Shown here: positions 54,685-63,271 of the stretch, piece after piece
How positions within the stretch are numbered: position 1 is the first letter of the stretch
Layout of the letters: each line of letters starts with the position of its first letter
Source: Echinicola rosea
GTDB taxonomy: Bacteria > Bacteroidota > Bacteroidia > Cytophagales > Cyclobacteriaceae
Assembly (NCBI RefSeq): GCF_005281475.1
Contig: NZ_CP040106.1
Coordinates: forward strand, 4,802,501-4,866,500
Direction: 5' to 3'
DNA: 64,000 nt
Notes under the pieces: generated by a model
Database searches by the model: none
Seen by the model: the letters and a program-made list of their open reading frames with translations, nothing else
Told to the model about the DNA's origin: nothing
Position numbers and translations under genes: made by a program

Positions 54685-56136
54685 TTATTTTTTAACAGGC
54701 ATTTTAGCCTGAGTATTTTCCAGCCAGTTTTGGAGCATATTGGTCATTTTTTCCACCCGCTTCTTTTGCTGGGCAATAAGATTATGCTTTTCAGATAGAT
54801 CTTCAGAAAGATTATATAATTCATCCGATTTACCATCATAATAATGAATAAGTTTAAAATCTCCTGATCGGACAATTGAATAAGGTACCACGTCCTTTCC
54901 GCGATAATGGGGAAAGTGCCAATAAAGGTCTCTGCTGTACGTTTTCTCTGGATTGTTTATCATTTCAACCAAATTTACACCATCCCAGTTATCTTCAGCC
55001 ACTTCACCATCCACATAATTTAGAATCGTAGGAATAATATCCATGGTAATCATAGGGGATGCCGTTTCTTTTCCTTGGGGTATTTTACCTGGCCACCTCA
55101 TGATGGTGGGCACCCTTATCCCTCCTTCGTAGGGGTATCCTTTTTGGGACCTCAGCGGTGTATTATTGGTGATAAGGTGGGATGGATTACCCATAAGCCC
55201 TCCATTGTCAGAAGTGAAAATCACTAGTGTGTTTCCACTGATCCCTAAACTATCCAAGGTCGCCACTACTTTTCCCACATTTTCGTCGAGGCTTTTGACC
55301 ATGGCTGCATAAACAGGGTTTTGCTGATCTCCTGGCTCTTTGGATTCATAATCACTGACCAAATCTGCTTTTCCCATCAATGGCGTGTGCACAGTATAAC
55401 TGGCCCACTGCACAAAAAATGGCTTGTCTTTATTCTCTTGGATAAAACCTACTACCTCGTCTCCTTCCCTGTCTGTAAGGTACTCCCCTTCTTTTCTCGG
55501 AGCCAAATTTGGAATGTTATATTCCTCATTTCCATTAAATGGCTTATAGGGATCAAAGTAACTCGGCGGTTGTCCTAAATCACAGCCTCCTATGTTCACA
55601 TCGAACCCTTGATGTTCAGGAAAGTATTCATCAGGTCCCAAATGCCACTTACCAATATGGGCTGTCCTATATCCTCTCTCTTTTAAAAGCTCCGCAACGG
55701 TCACTTCTGACAATGGCATGTAAAGGTAGTTTTTGGGTGTTTTCAAGGGTTTATCGCCATTTTCATCATAGCCTTGGGGATTTTGGCCATTCGGTGGTAT
55801 GATTCCTCCTTGAAACCTAGCCCTGATCCAGTCCGTAATACCTGTCCTCGAAGGGTATTTACCAGTCATCATCGCCGCCCTAGTAGGCGAACAAATGGCT
55901 GCAGCAGCATACGAATTGGTAAATCTCAGACCCTCACGTGCCAGTGCATCGATATGTGGGGTATCGTAAAAATCACTCCCAAACGCTCCCACATCCGTCC
56001 AGCCTAGGTCATCGACATGAATCAAAACGATATTGGGAAGGGAATCGCTAGCTCCTGTTTCCTCAGTTGTAGCTGATTGTTTGGAACATGACGATCCGAC
56101 CATCAGCAATACGATAACAATAATTAAGTTCTTCAT
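54685..56136 (-). CDS. Sulfatase (S1 family), lipoprotein (PUL D)
   Basis: A 483-residue sulfate-ester hydrolase, anchored by a lipobox (SSC, Cys17). The metal site LIHVDDLGWTDVG is near the N-terminus. The modification motif CSPTRAAMMTGKYPSRTGI has Cys82, which must be turned into formylglycine by an FGE or anSME enzyme encoded elsewhere. Later features are IGKWHLG and FTSDNGGLM. The gene is 49 bp downstream of susD in PUL D, so it probably desulfates the glycan captured by that SusCD pair. The exact sulfate position cannot be told. Confidence 0.92.
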   Translation of the reverse strand: MKNLIIVIVLLMVGSSCSKQSATTEETGASDSLPNIVLIHVDDLGWTDVGAFGSDFYDTPHIDALAREGLRFTNSYAAAAICSPTRAAMMTGKYPSRTGITDWIRARFQGGIIPPNGQNPQGYDENGDKPLKTPKNYLYMPLSEVTVAELLKERGYRTAHIGKWHLGPDEYFPEHQGFDVNIGGCDLGQPPSYFDPYKPFNGNEEYNIPNLAPRKEGEYLTDREGDEVVGFIQENKDKPFFVQWASYTVHTPLMGKADLVSDYESKEPGDQQNPVYAAMVKSLDENVGKVVATLDSLGISGNTLVIFTSDNGGLMGNPSHLITNNTPLRSQKGYPYEGGIRVPTIMRWPGKIPQGKETASPMITMDIIPTILNYVDGEVAEDNWDGVNLVEMINNPEKTYSRDLYWHFPHYRGKDVVPYSIVRSGDFKLIHYYDGKSDELYNLSEDLSEKHNLIAQQKKRVEKMTNMLQNWLENTQAKMPVKK

Positions 56137-56185
56137 AGTATTTTATAGTCAAAGGTGGGGCATATGCCCACCTTTGACTGATTAT

Positions 56186-57673
56186 TTAGTAGCCAGGGTT
56201 TTGTTCTAAGTTTGGATTGGTATCTATTTGCTGTAGTGGAATGGGATAGAGAACTTGGTGTGGTTTGGCATCATAACCTCTACCTTGGGCACTTAAAATA
56301 AACTTGTCATGACGGATCAAATCCTCTCTTCTCAGCCCTTCGCTGTAAAATTCCCTACCTCTTTCTTCAAGAATAAAATCCCTCAAAGCCTCTTTGGAAG
56401 GAAAATCTGACAGTGAAATTTCCCCGGCATTTACACGGTTACGAATTTCATTGATCAGGTTGATGCTTTCTTGGTTTGGCCCATTAACCTCATTTAACGC
56501 TTCTGCCCTTGACAAAAGCACATCTGCATACCGGATATACACAATATCGTTTCCATGGGATTCTCCTATGGCATCCGGATCCGGCCAATACTTAAAACTC
56601 CTTACATTGTCCAAAGCTGTCCCGTCCTCTCGCTCAACAAGCTCTACGGGATCACCGGAAATGTTGGTATATTCCGTCACGAAAAGATCCCTCCTTAGGT
56701 CTTCTTCACCAAAGGTTTTGTAGAAAGCGGTGTAGGTCCTGAACTGCGCACCATAATTGGCCCAAGAGTCCAAAACAGGATATCCAGGAGGAAATGCATG
56801 CGCCATGTAATTGTTTTGGTAACCCGACTGTGGTAGGCATGGAGCCCTGAAAATATATTCTTTGTTTTGTTCTCCATCTACAGAGAATAATTCTTCATAA
56901 TCATCATACAACGCATAATAACCCAAGTCAATCACTTCCTGAGCGATAGCGGCTGCCATCTCCCAGTTTTTATCGTTTAGGTACAACTTCATCAGGTATC
57001 CTAGTGCGGCTCCTTTGGTGGCCCTACCTATCAAGGTTTCTTCGGTAGGCAAGTTAGCTGCTGCAAATTCCAAATCAGCCACTACATACTCAAAAAACTC
57101 TTCTTTAGTAGCCCTCGGAGTGCTTTGGCCGATTTCCTCAATCTCTTCTGGGCTGGCACCTTCGGGAATTTCGATAATCGGTGTAGGACCAAATAGGTTG
57201 TAGAGATAATAATATGCCGATGCACGAATAAACCTGGCTTCTCCGATAATGGCATTCAATTCCTCCTCAGGTAAGTCCGTCAGGTCATTGGCCACGATCA
57301 GTACCGTATTGGCACTGGCTATGGCTGCGTACATTTTGTTCCATTGGCCATTTAGGATGCCATTGTTTACCGGCCAAGAAAACTGTATAAACGGAGCCGC
57401 CACTGCTTCTAGTCCTCCGCCAGTTTCGAATGAGACATCCGTACAAAACTCATTGAGCAAATAGGTATAATTTCGATGATCATAGGAGATAATCCTCGAC
57501 CTAGCATAAGCACCGGTAAGCAGTGCATCCACCCCTGATGGATCCTGAAGGAAGCTATCAGGATCATATTGGGTATAGACTTCTTCTTCCAAAAATCCCA
57601 TGCACCCTGTAAAGCCCGCAAGCAATATAAGTGCTATGATTCGATTGATATATATTCTATTTAGCGTTTTCAT
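56186..57673 (-). CDS. SusD/RagB-type lipoprotein (PUL D)
   Basis: A 495-residue surface glycan-binding lipoprotein; lipobox FTGC with Cys24. It carries VDALLTGAYARSR at the N-terminus, IIGEARFIRASAYYYLYNLFGPTPII in the TPR region, and the RagB signature ERGREFYSEGLRREDLIRHDKF. The end is PLQQIDTNPNLEQNPGY. It lies 13 bp after susC and 49 bp before the sulfatase. Confidence 0.93.
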   Translation of the reverse strand: MKTLNRIYINRIIALILLAGFTGCMGFLEEEVYTQYDPDSFLQDPSGVDALLTGAYARSRIISYDHRNYTYLLNEFCTDVSFETGGGLEAVAAPFIQFSWPVNNGILNGQWNKMYAAIASANTVLIVANDLTDLPEEELNAIIGEARFIRASAYYYLYNLFGPTPIIEIPEGASPEEIEEIGQSTPRATKEEFFEYVVADLEFAAANLPTEETLIGRATKGAALGYLMKLYLNDKNWEMAAAIAQEVIDLGYYALYDDYEELFSVDGEQNKEYIFRAPCLPQSGYQNNYMAHAFPPGYPVLDSWANYGAQFRTYTAFYKTFGEEDLRRDLFVTEYTNISGDPVELVEREDGTALDNVRSFKYWPDPDAIGESHGNDIVYIRYADVLLSRAEALNEVNGPNQESINLINEIRNRVNAGEISLSDFPSKEALRDFILEERGREFYSEGLRREDLIRHDKFILSAQGRGYDAKPHQVLYPIPLQQIDTNPNLEQNPGY

Positions 57674-57686
57674 TAGTTGCGTTTTT

Positions 57687-60600
57687 TTAAAAGGTTACAT
57701 TCACTCCAAACCGTACTGTTCTGCTGAGCGGGTAGCTATTATAACTCACCTTGGAAACATTACTTGCTCCCGAGGCACTGGCATCTGGGTCAAACCCTTC
57801 AAAATCGGTAATGGTCAATAAATTGTCCCCAGCCACATAAGCATTAACATTGCTAAACACCTTGTTTCCTTTGAGCGGAAAATTATACCCCAATGTTACC
57901 GTCTTCAGTCGGAAAAACGATGCATCTTTTACCGTCATCGAATTGATCACAAAGTCCCCTCCGTACGCTGTAGGATTTACCCCGCTTGGGTATTCATTAG
58001 TGGGGTTTTCTGGTGTCCATCTGTTTAGCAGGTATTCGGAGATCCGGTTTCGATATTCGTTTGTTGGATATAGCGATTCGGTCACATTGGCATCCAAGGT
58101 TTGTATCCCGTTTACCCATTGCATAAAAACATCCAATGACCAGTTTTTATAGTTCAAGGTATTGCTAAACCCTAAAGTAAAGTCAGGAAAAGGATCCCCC
58201 AATATTACCCTATCCTCTAAATCTATCGCCCCATCATTGTTTTGGTCCTTGAACTTTATGTGTCCAGGAGCTGCATTTGGCTGAGCAGAATTTTCTATAT
58301 CATCATCTAACTGAAAAATTCCTTCCGTCTCAAAACCGTAAAATGAGCGCATTGCCACTCCTTCACGAACCAGTAAAAAGTTATTGATGAAGGTTCCTAT
58401 ATTACCCGAAATAATTTCAGGAATAAAATCAGGCAACTCCGTCACCTCATTCTTCAACAGTGAAAAATTAAGTGTTGAACTCCATTTGAAATCATTGTTT
58501 TGGATATTGACTGAATTCAGCATAAAATCTATCCCTGAATTTTTGGCAGAACCGAAGTTGACCAAAATATTGGAAAAGCCTACTACTGACGGAATGGGCT
58601 TACTGAAAATCTGATCTTTGGTCGTTCGGATATAGTAATCAATGGATCCGTATATCCGGTCATTGGCAAAGCCAAAGTCAAGTCCAAAATTGATCTCTTC
58701 GGTCGTTTCCCATTTCAGGTTTGGATTGGGCAATCGAGCTGGCACTACTCCTTGATAAATAGCGTCTCCAAACACGGCACTTCCACCAGCTACCAACGTT
58801 TGGATGGTACTGAAATTGGGTACTCCCTGGTTTCCCAGTTGTCCATAGCCAAGTCGCAACTTTGCCGTACTCATGGTATTGGCTATTGGCTTAAAGAAGG
58901 GTTCGTCAGTAATCCTCCAAGCAAAAGCTCCTGAAGGGAATATTCCGTACTTATTAGTGTCAGAAAACCTGGATGTACCATCTGCCCTGATGGAAGCTGT
59001 AAACAAATATTTACCTTTCAAATCATAATTTACACGTCCCAAAAAGCCATTGAGACGGTTTCTGTTTCTGGACGAACTTACATCATCACCATTATCCCCA
59101 TCTCCACTTTGGAGTAAATCAGCATAGGTCACATCGGATAAGAAATCCCTGGAACTGGCATTGACTCCAACCGTTAGAAACTCCTCAAAAGTAGCTCCTA
59201 CCATTACGTTCAAATGATGGTCTTCATTGAATTGCTTATCATATTTCACCAGAAACTCGGCCAGCCATTGCACATAATCGGATGAATTTCTAGATCCAAT
59301 CCCTCCATTGCTCCGGCCATTTAATGTGGACCGATCCCGGTAATTGGAAGTCATTCCAGTGGCATTTGTCCCTCCTAATCGTACCGATCCTACCAAGCCT
59401 TTTATGGGCTCAAATTCTGTAGTAAATGTTCCATAAAACCGGCTATCAAGGTTTTCCTGTGTTACACCATTGATCAGTGCCTGTGGATTGTCCAATGCGA
59501 TAAAATCATTCAGGTAATACCGGCCACTTCCATCCAGTCCTGCTGGTAAAGTAGGATCAAACTGGATGGAAGAATTGATTGGCCCTGCTGCTTCATTTGC
59601 AGCATTTGAAAATAGAATGGCATTTTGAGTCGATCTAGTATAGTTGATATTGAACTTGAACCTCAAAAACTCCTTTGGCCTAAAGTCCAAGTTGGTTCGT
59701 AAGTTCAACTTTTTAAAGTTGGAGTTTTTCACTAACCCCTCTTGGTTAAAGTAGTTTAATCCAGCATAATAGGTGCTTTTCTCAGAACCTCCTGACATGC
59801 TGATTTGGTGGTTTTGCACTGGTGCGCGATCATTGAAAATCACATCCTGCCAGTTGGTTCCCGCTCCCATTTGAGCGATTTCATCTTGTGTATAGATCGG
59901 GTCTCCCCCACCTTCTTCACGAATGGCATTTAATGTCTCCATGTATTGTCGACCGTTCAGGACATCTATTCTTTTGGCTACCGACTGCGTACCATAATAG
60001 GCGTTATATTTTAAAACAGGCTCGCCTTTTTTGCCACTCTTGGTAGTGATGAGCACCACTCCATTTGCAGCCCTAGTACCATAGATGGCAGCAGAGGATG
60101 CATCCTTGAGCACTTCAATAGAAGCGATATCATCTGGTGACAGGTCTGACGGATTGATTCCTGGGAGACCATCCATTACGATCAGCGCATCGTTATCTCC
60201 GTTGATTGATCCAGCACCTCTTATCTGGATTTTTGTTTGGGCGCCGGGAGCCGAATTTGGTTGGCTGATATTGACACCTGCTGCTCTACCATTGAGCAAT
60301 TGCAGGGCATTGGAATTGGCTCCTTGGGTAAAATTATCCTCGCTCAAAGACACTACCGCCCCAGTGAGGTCACTCTTTTTTTGCACACCATATCCCACCA
60401 CTACTACCTCGTTCAGTCCACTTAGGATTTCTTGCATGACGACATTGATCTCTGTTCTGTTTCCCACGGTTTCACGCGCTGTTTCATAGCCTATAAACGA
60501 AAACTCCAGCACAGCATCTTCATCTTCTACTTCTATCTGATAGCCTCCGTCAATGTCCGTGACGGTACCTTTTTGGGTGCCGATTATGCGTACATTGACC

Positions 60601-61103
60601 CCTGGAACTCCTGCAGGTTCTGCTGGTGAAGTTACTTTCCCCCTCACCATTATCGCTGCATCATCCGGTGACGTGGGCCTCTGTTCCTTTGATGTAGTCG
60701 TTTTTATTTTGGGGGTAATCACAATACTGTTATCTATCTTCTGATACTGCAAATCGGTGTTTTCCAATAGAAGATCCAAGGTCTTCTTGAGTGTTCTCCT
60801 TTCTGTAGAAATACTGACCTTATTGTATTCTTTTACATATTCCAATTTGTAAGAAAATCGATAAGGGGTATTGTCTTCTATTTTTTTAAAAGCCGCTATC
60901 AGTGGTTCATCCTCCAGTTCTATGGTTATAAACACATCATTCAGTCCTGGAATTTGATTACTCGCTTTTACAGTATCGGTGATGAATACCGAAAGCGTCA
61001 GCAACATCCAAAATGTCCAAATCTGCCTGCTTGAAACTGGCCAAACACTGTCGCGTTGGTCCATTTCGGGTACATAATTCGTCCCATGTAAAGTTAATTT
61101 CAT
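57687..61103 (-). CDS. SusC/RagA-type transporter with STN domain (PUL D)
   Basis: A 1138-residue outer-membrane TonB-dependent importer. The start is ATG 61103; the membrane part of the signal is about residues 28-46. The STN signalling domain follows (about 55-130, IELEDEPLIAAFKKIEDNTPYRFSY), then the regulatory domain (GVPGVNVRIIGTQKGTVTDIDGG). The plug (NEVVVVGYGVQKKSDLTGAVVSL) and the barrel, ending RTVRFGVNVTF, complete it. Intact STN plus adjacent fecR and sigma genes indicate substrate-induced expression. A sulfated glycan is the probable cargo, given the sulfatase in the same operon. Confidence 0.93.
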   Translation of the reverse strand: MKLTLHGTNYVPEMDQRDSVWPVSSRQIWTFWMLLTLSVFITDTVKASNQIPGLNDVFITIELEDEPLIAAFKKIEDNTPYRFSYKLEYVKEYNKVSISTERRTLKKTLDLLLENTDLQYQKIDNSIVITPKIKTTTSKEQRPTSPDDAAIMVRGKVTSPAEPAGVPGVNVRIIGTQKGTVTDIDGGYQIEVEDEDAVLEFSFIGYETARETVGNRTEINVVMQEILSGLNEVVVVGYGVQKKSDLTGAVVSLSEDNFTQGANSNALQLLNGRAAGVNISQPNSAPGAQTKIQIRGAGSINGDNDALIVMDGLPGINPSDLSPDDIASIEVLKDASSAAIYGTRAANGVVLITTKSGKKGEPVLKYNAYYGTQSVAKRIDVLNGRQYMETLNAIREEGGGDPIYTQDEIAQMGAGTNWQDVIFNDRAPVQNHQISMSGGSEKSTYYAGLNYFNQEGLVKNSNFKKLNLRTNLDFRPKEFLRFKFNINYTRSTQNAILFSNAANEAAGPINSSIQFDPTLPAGLDGSGRYYLNDFIALDNPQALINGVTQENLDSRFYGTFTTEFEPIKGLVGSVRLGGTNATGMTSNYRDRSTLNGRSNGGIGSRNSSDYVQWLAEFLVKYDKQFNEDHHLNVMVGATFEEFLTVGVNASSRDFLSDVTYADLLQSGDGDNGDDVSSSRNRNRLNGFLGRVNYDLKGKYLFTASIRADGTSRFSDTNKYGIFPSGAFAWRITDEPFFKPIANTMSTAKLRLGYGQLGNQGVPNFSTIQTLVAGGSAVFGDAIYQGVVPARLPNPNLKWETTEEINFGLDFGFANDRIYGSIDYYIRTTKDQIFSKPIPSVVGFSNILVNFGSAKNSGIDFMLNSVNIQNNDFKWSSTLNFSLLKNEVTELPDFIPEIISGNIGTFINNFLLVREGVAMRSFYGFETEGIFQLDDDIENSAQPNAAPGHIKFKDQNNDGAIDLEDRVILGDPFPDFTLGFSNTLNYKNWSLDVFMQWVNGIQTLDANVTESLYPTNEYRNRISEYLLNRWTPENPTNEYPSGVNPTAYGGDFVINSMTVKDASFFRLKTVTLGYNFPLKGNKVFSNVNAYVAGDNLLTITDFEGFDPDASASGASNVSKVSYNSYPLSRTVRFGVNVTF

Positions 61104-61160
61104 AATTTTAGGTAGGTTTTGTTAATAATAAAATTGACAAATTCAACTCCATTTGGAGTC

Positions 61161-61188
61161 AGCTGTCCCGGCGGCATCCGGGGCAGCT
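61161..61188 (+). terminator. Terminator-like hairpin facing against the operon
   Basis: AGCTGTCCCGG (61161-61171) folds with CCGGGGCAGCT (61178-61188), followed by TTTTTTA on the plus strand only. It lies between fecR and susC of PUL D, which are both on the minus strand, so it would stop plus-strand (antisense) transcripts. A small ACTCC/GGAGT stem precedes it. Confidence 0.5.
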
Positions 61189-61218
61189 TTTTTATTTAAT
61201 TTTCGGTTATTTTTAAAC

Positions 61219-62214
61219 TTAAAGACACTTTTTCCCATCAAAATACACGGTACCGTCCTCTACTCTATAAGTAACTCCATTCAGCTTTGAGAGGACTTCA
61301 AGTATATGATCCAGGGATTCTTGTCCAGAGAACTTGGATGTAAACCGACAGGTTTTCAGTCGTTCATTTTCAAATTTGAATAGCTTACCAAAGTGCTTTT
61401 CTAAAATGACTACAGCATCCTGAAAGGTGGAATTTTCGAATATCAAATCTCCATTTCGCCAAGAACATAATGATGAGGCATCCACTTCACTAAATGCAAA
61501 TGCATCATTTTCCAAACTATATGAAATCTGCTGATTTGGTGTGATTGTCGCCATTCCTTCCTGTCTTTTCCCCACGCCTACTTTTCCAGTCTTCACTGTT
61601 ACCTGTATATTATGGTCCTCTTGATAGGCTCTAACGTTGAATGAGGTACCCAAAACACGTGTCGTAACGCTTCCAGTCTTGACAGTAAATGGACGGCCCT
61701 TATCTTCTTCTACCTCAAAATAGGCCTCACCTATTACCTCCACATTTCTTATGGAAAAAGTTTCCAAATACCTTATCTCGGAAGCAGCATTAAGCCATAC
61801 CTTACTTCCATCTGGCAAAACCACCGGCACTACCTCTCCTATTTCAGCACGCCTGTATTGCCATTTCTCCTGTTCTTCTTGGTTGATGTCATTCCAGAAC
61901 CAACCGCCTCCCAATAATGACAACACCAAAATAGCGGCAATACTGCTCCACAACTTCCATTGCTTATTCCTTTTTCTCTTCGTTACCCTCAGATGACTTG
62001 TTTTGGTTTGATTGATTTTCTCTAAAAGTACTGCGGTATCATAAGGCGGCTTGGATACCCCCTCCTGGTTCCAAGTCTCTGACATATCCTTCCCTATCAA
62101 TTCCGAAATTTCAGGATCTTCCAATGATTCAAACAATTCGTCTAACTCATCTGGAGAGCACTCACCAATTACATATCTATTCCATAAGGATAAAAACCGT
62201 TCTTTCTTATTCAA
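61219..62214 (-). CDS. FecR-type anti-sigma factor (PUL D)
   Basis: A 331-residue inner-membrane regulator. The only usable start in this frame is TTG at 62214 (protein begins MNKKERFLSLWNRYVIGECS), because the frame closes 18 bp upstream. The cytoplasmic N-terminus (1-88) is followed by one helix (about 89-107, SIAAILVLSLLGGGWFW). The periplasmic FecR domain contains PVVLPDGSKVWLNAASEIRYL and EAYFEVEEDKGRPF, with a DUF4974-like end (FSGQESLDHILEVLSKLNGV). It should hold the sigma factor at 62432 until the STN-type SusC signals. Confidence 0.9.
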   Translation of the reverse strand: MNKKERFLSLWNRYVIGECSPDELDELFESLEDPEISELIGKDMSETWNQEGVSKPPYDTAVLLEKINQTKTSHLRVTKRKRNKQWKLWSSIAAILVLSLLGGGWFWNDINQEEQEKWQYRRAEIGEVVPVVLPDGSKVWLNAASEIRYLETFSIRNVEVIGEAYFEVEEDKGRPFTVKTGSVTTRVLGTSFNVRAYQEDHNIQVTVKTGKVGVGKRQEGMATITPNQQISYSLENDAFAFSEVDASSLCSWRNGDLIFENSTFQDAVVILEKHFGKLFKFENERLKTCRFTSKFSGQESLDHILEVLSKLNGVTYRVEDGTVYFDGKKCL

Positions 62215-62431
62215 CTTTTTACTGGTTACTTTTTAGGTAGGACGACTCTCAACCGACAAGAGGACTAGTGACCTGTCCATTTATTTTAAAAAAAATTAAG
62301 TCCGCTCTTTCCTGCCAAAATAATAATGGCAAAATCCAAAAATCCAAAAGCCACTTTTCAGGCTAAGCAAAAAACAGGTGAATGGATTGGTTATGCAAAA
62401 ACCATGGATCCACAATGTTACACTGACCAAA

Positions 62432-62980
62432 TCAGAACAAATACAAATTCCTTTTCAAGGCTTTTTTCAACACTTTAAGTGCTTCCACCATGTGATTTCG
62501 AACAGTGTTTTTGGATATATTTAACTTGAAAGCTATATCCTCGTAAGTGAGTCCCTGATTTCTACTCAGATCAAATACCAACCGCTGCTGGGCAGATAGG
62601 TTTTCCTTTATTTTGGACAGATATCCTGTATTATCATCTTCCATATGGGGATTGAAAGTAGGTGTCAAATTCATTTTAATAGTCTCAGCCAATTTTTTAT
62701 CCCTTGCTACCTTTCGAAGTACGTCAATGGATTTTCTCTTGACCATTGTAAAAAGATAACTATCAAAATTATCTACCTCTTTTAGTTTCCCCTTTTCTTG
62801 CCAGATTTTAATGAAAATTTCTTGTACCAGATCTTCCGAAAGTGCCTTGTCTTTTAAATAAGTCTTCGCAAAGTGATAGACTCTATTATGGTACAATTCA
62901 AATAAGACGCGGAAGGCTTCTTCATCACCATCGGCAACTGCTAAAAAGAAATCCCTCCTTTCATTCGAAAGACAAAGCAT
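62432..62980 (-). CDS. ECF sigma factor (PUL D)
   Basis: A 182-residue sigma-70 factor of the FecI-like group. Region 2 is about 15-80 (FRVLFELYHNRVYHFAKTYL, EDLVQEIFIKIW). Region 4 is about 120-172 (LSAQQRLVFDLSRNQGLTYEDIAFKLNISKNTVRNHM). It is transcribed in the same direction as fecR, with a 217-bp gap, unlike the divergent arrangement in PUL C. Start ATG 62980; an MLCLSNERRDF opening is plausible, though shorter forms cannot be excluded. Confidence 0.92.
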   Translation of the reverse strand: MLCLSNERRDFFLAVADGDEEAFRVLFELYHNRVYHFAKTYLKDKALSEDLVQEIFIKIWQEKGKLKEVDNFDSYLFTMVKRKSIDVLRKVARDKKLAETIKMNLTPTFNPHMEDDNTGYLSKIKENLSAQQRLVFDLSRNQGLTYEDIAFKLNISKNTVRNHMVEALKVLKKALKRNLYLF

Positions 62981-63267
62981 ACTATTTCATTTACAAACAA
63001 ATTAAATACGAAACAAAATAATACATTTTTATTTCAAATCCATATTTTTTTATAAGTAATAATTTAACCTCATCATTAACCTAGTGTCAAGTCAAACCTG
63101 CCTTTGCCGGCAGGCAGGCCTAAACCTACGTGTAATCCGGTGTGTCTTTTGGCCGATCCCTACGTTGCAAAAAGACTTCCTTAGCTGCGGCTAGGGGCGT
63201 TTTTTGCGCCTTGATCTCGTCCAAAATCCGCTACCGTCTTACCCGTCATTTAAGCGTTGACTTGACA
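62981..63267. other. Intergenic region with MITE-like element
   Basis: The first 100 bp are AT-rich and probably contain the promoter of the sigma gene. The rest is the 191-bp element. No gene is supported here. Confidence 0.5.
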
Positions 63268-63271
63268 CTAG
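63081..63271. mobile_element. MITE-like element with 15-bp terminal inverted repeats
   Basis: CTAGTGTCAAGTCAA (63081-63095) is the exact reverse complement of 63257-63271. The 191-bp unit encodes nothing recognisable. Inside are a CCTGCC...GGCAGG stem (63098-63117 area) and a GGCG...CGCC stem around a T-run near 63195-63210. No target-site duplication is evident. The right end provides the stop codon of the gene at 63268. Confidence 0.65.
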
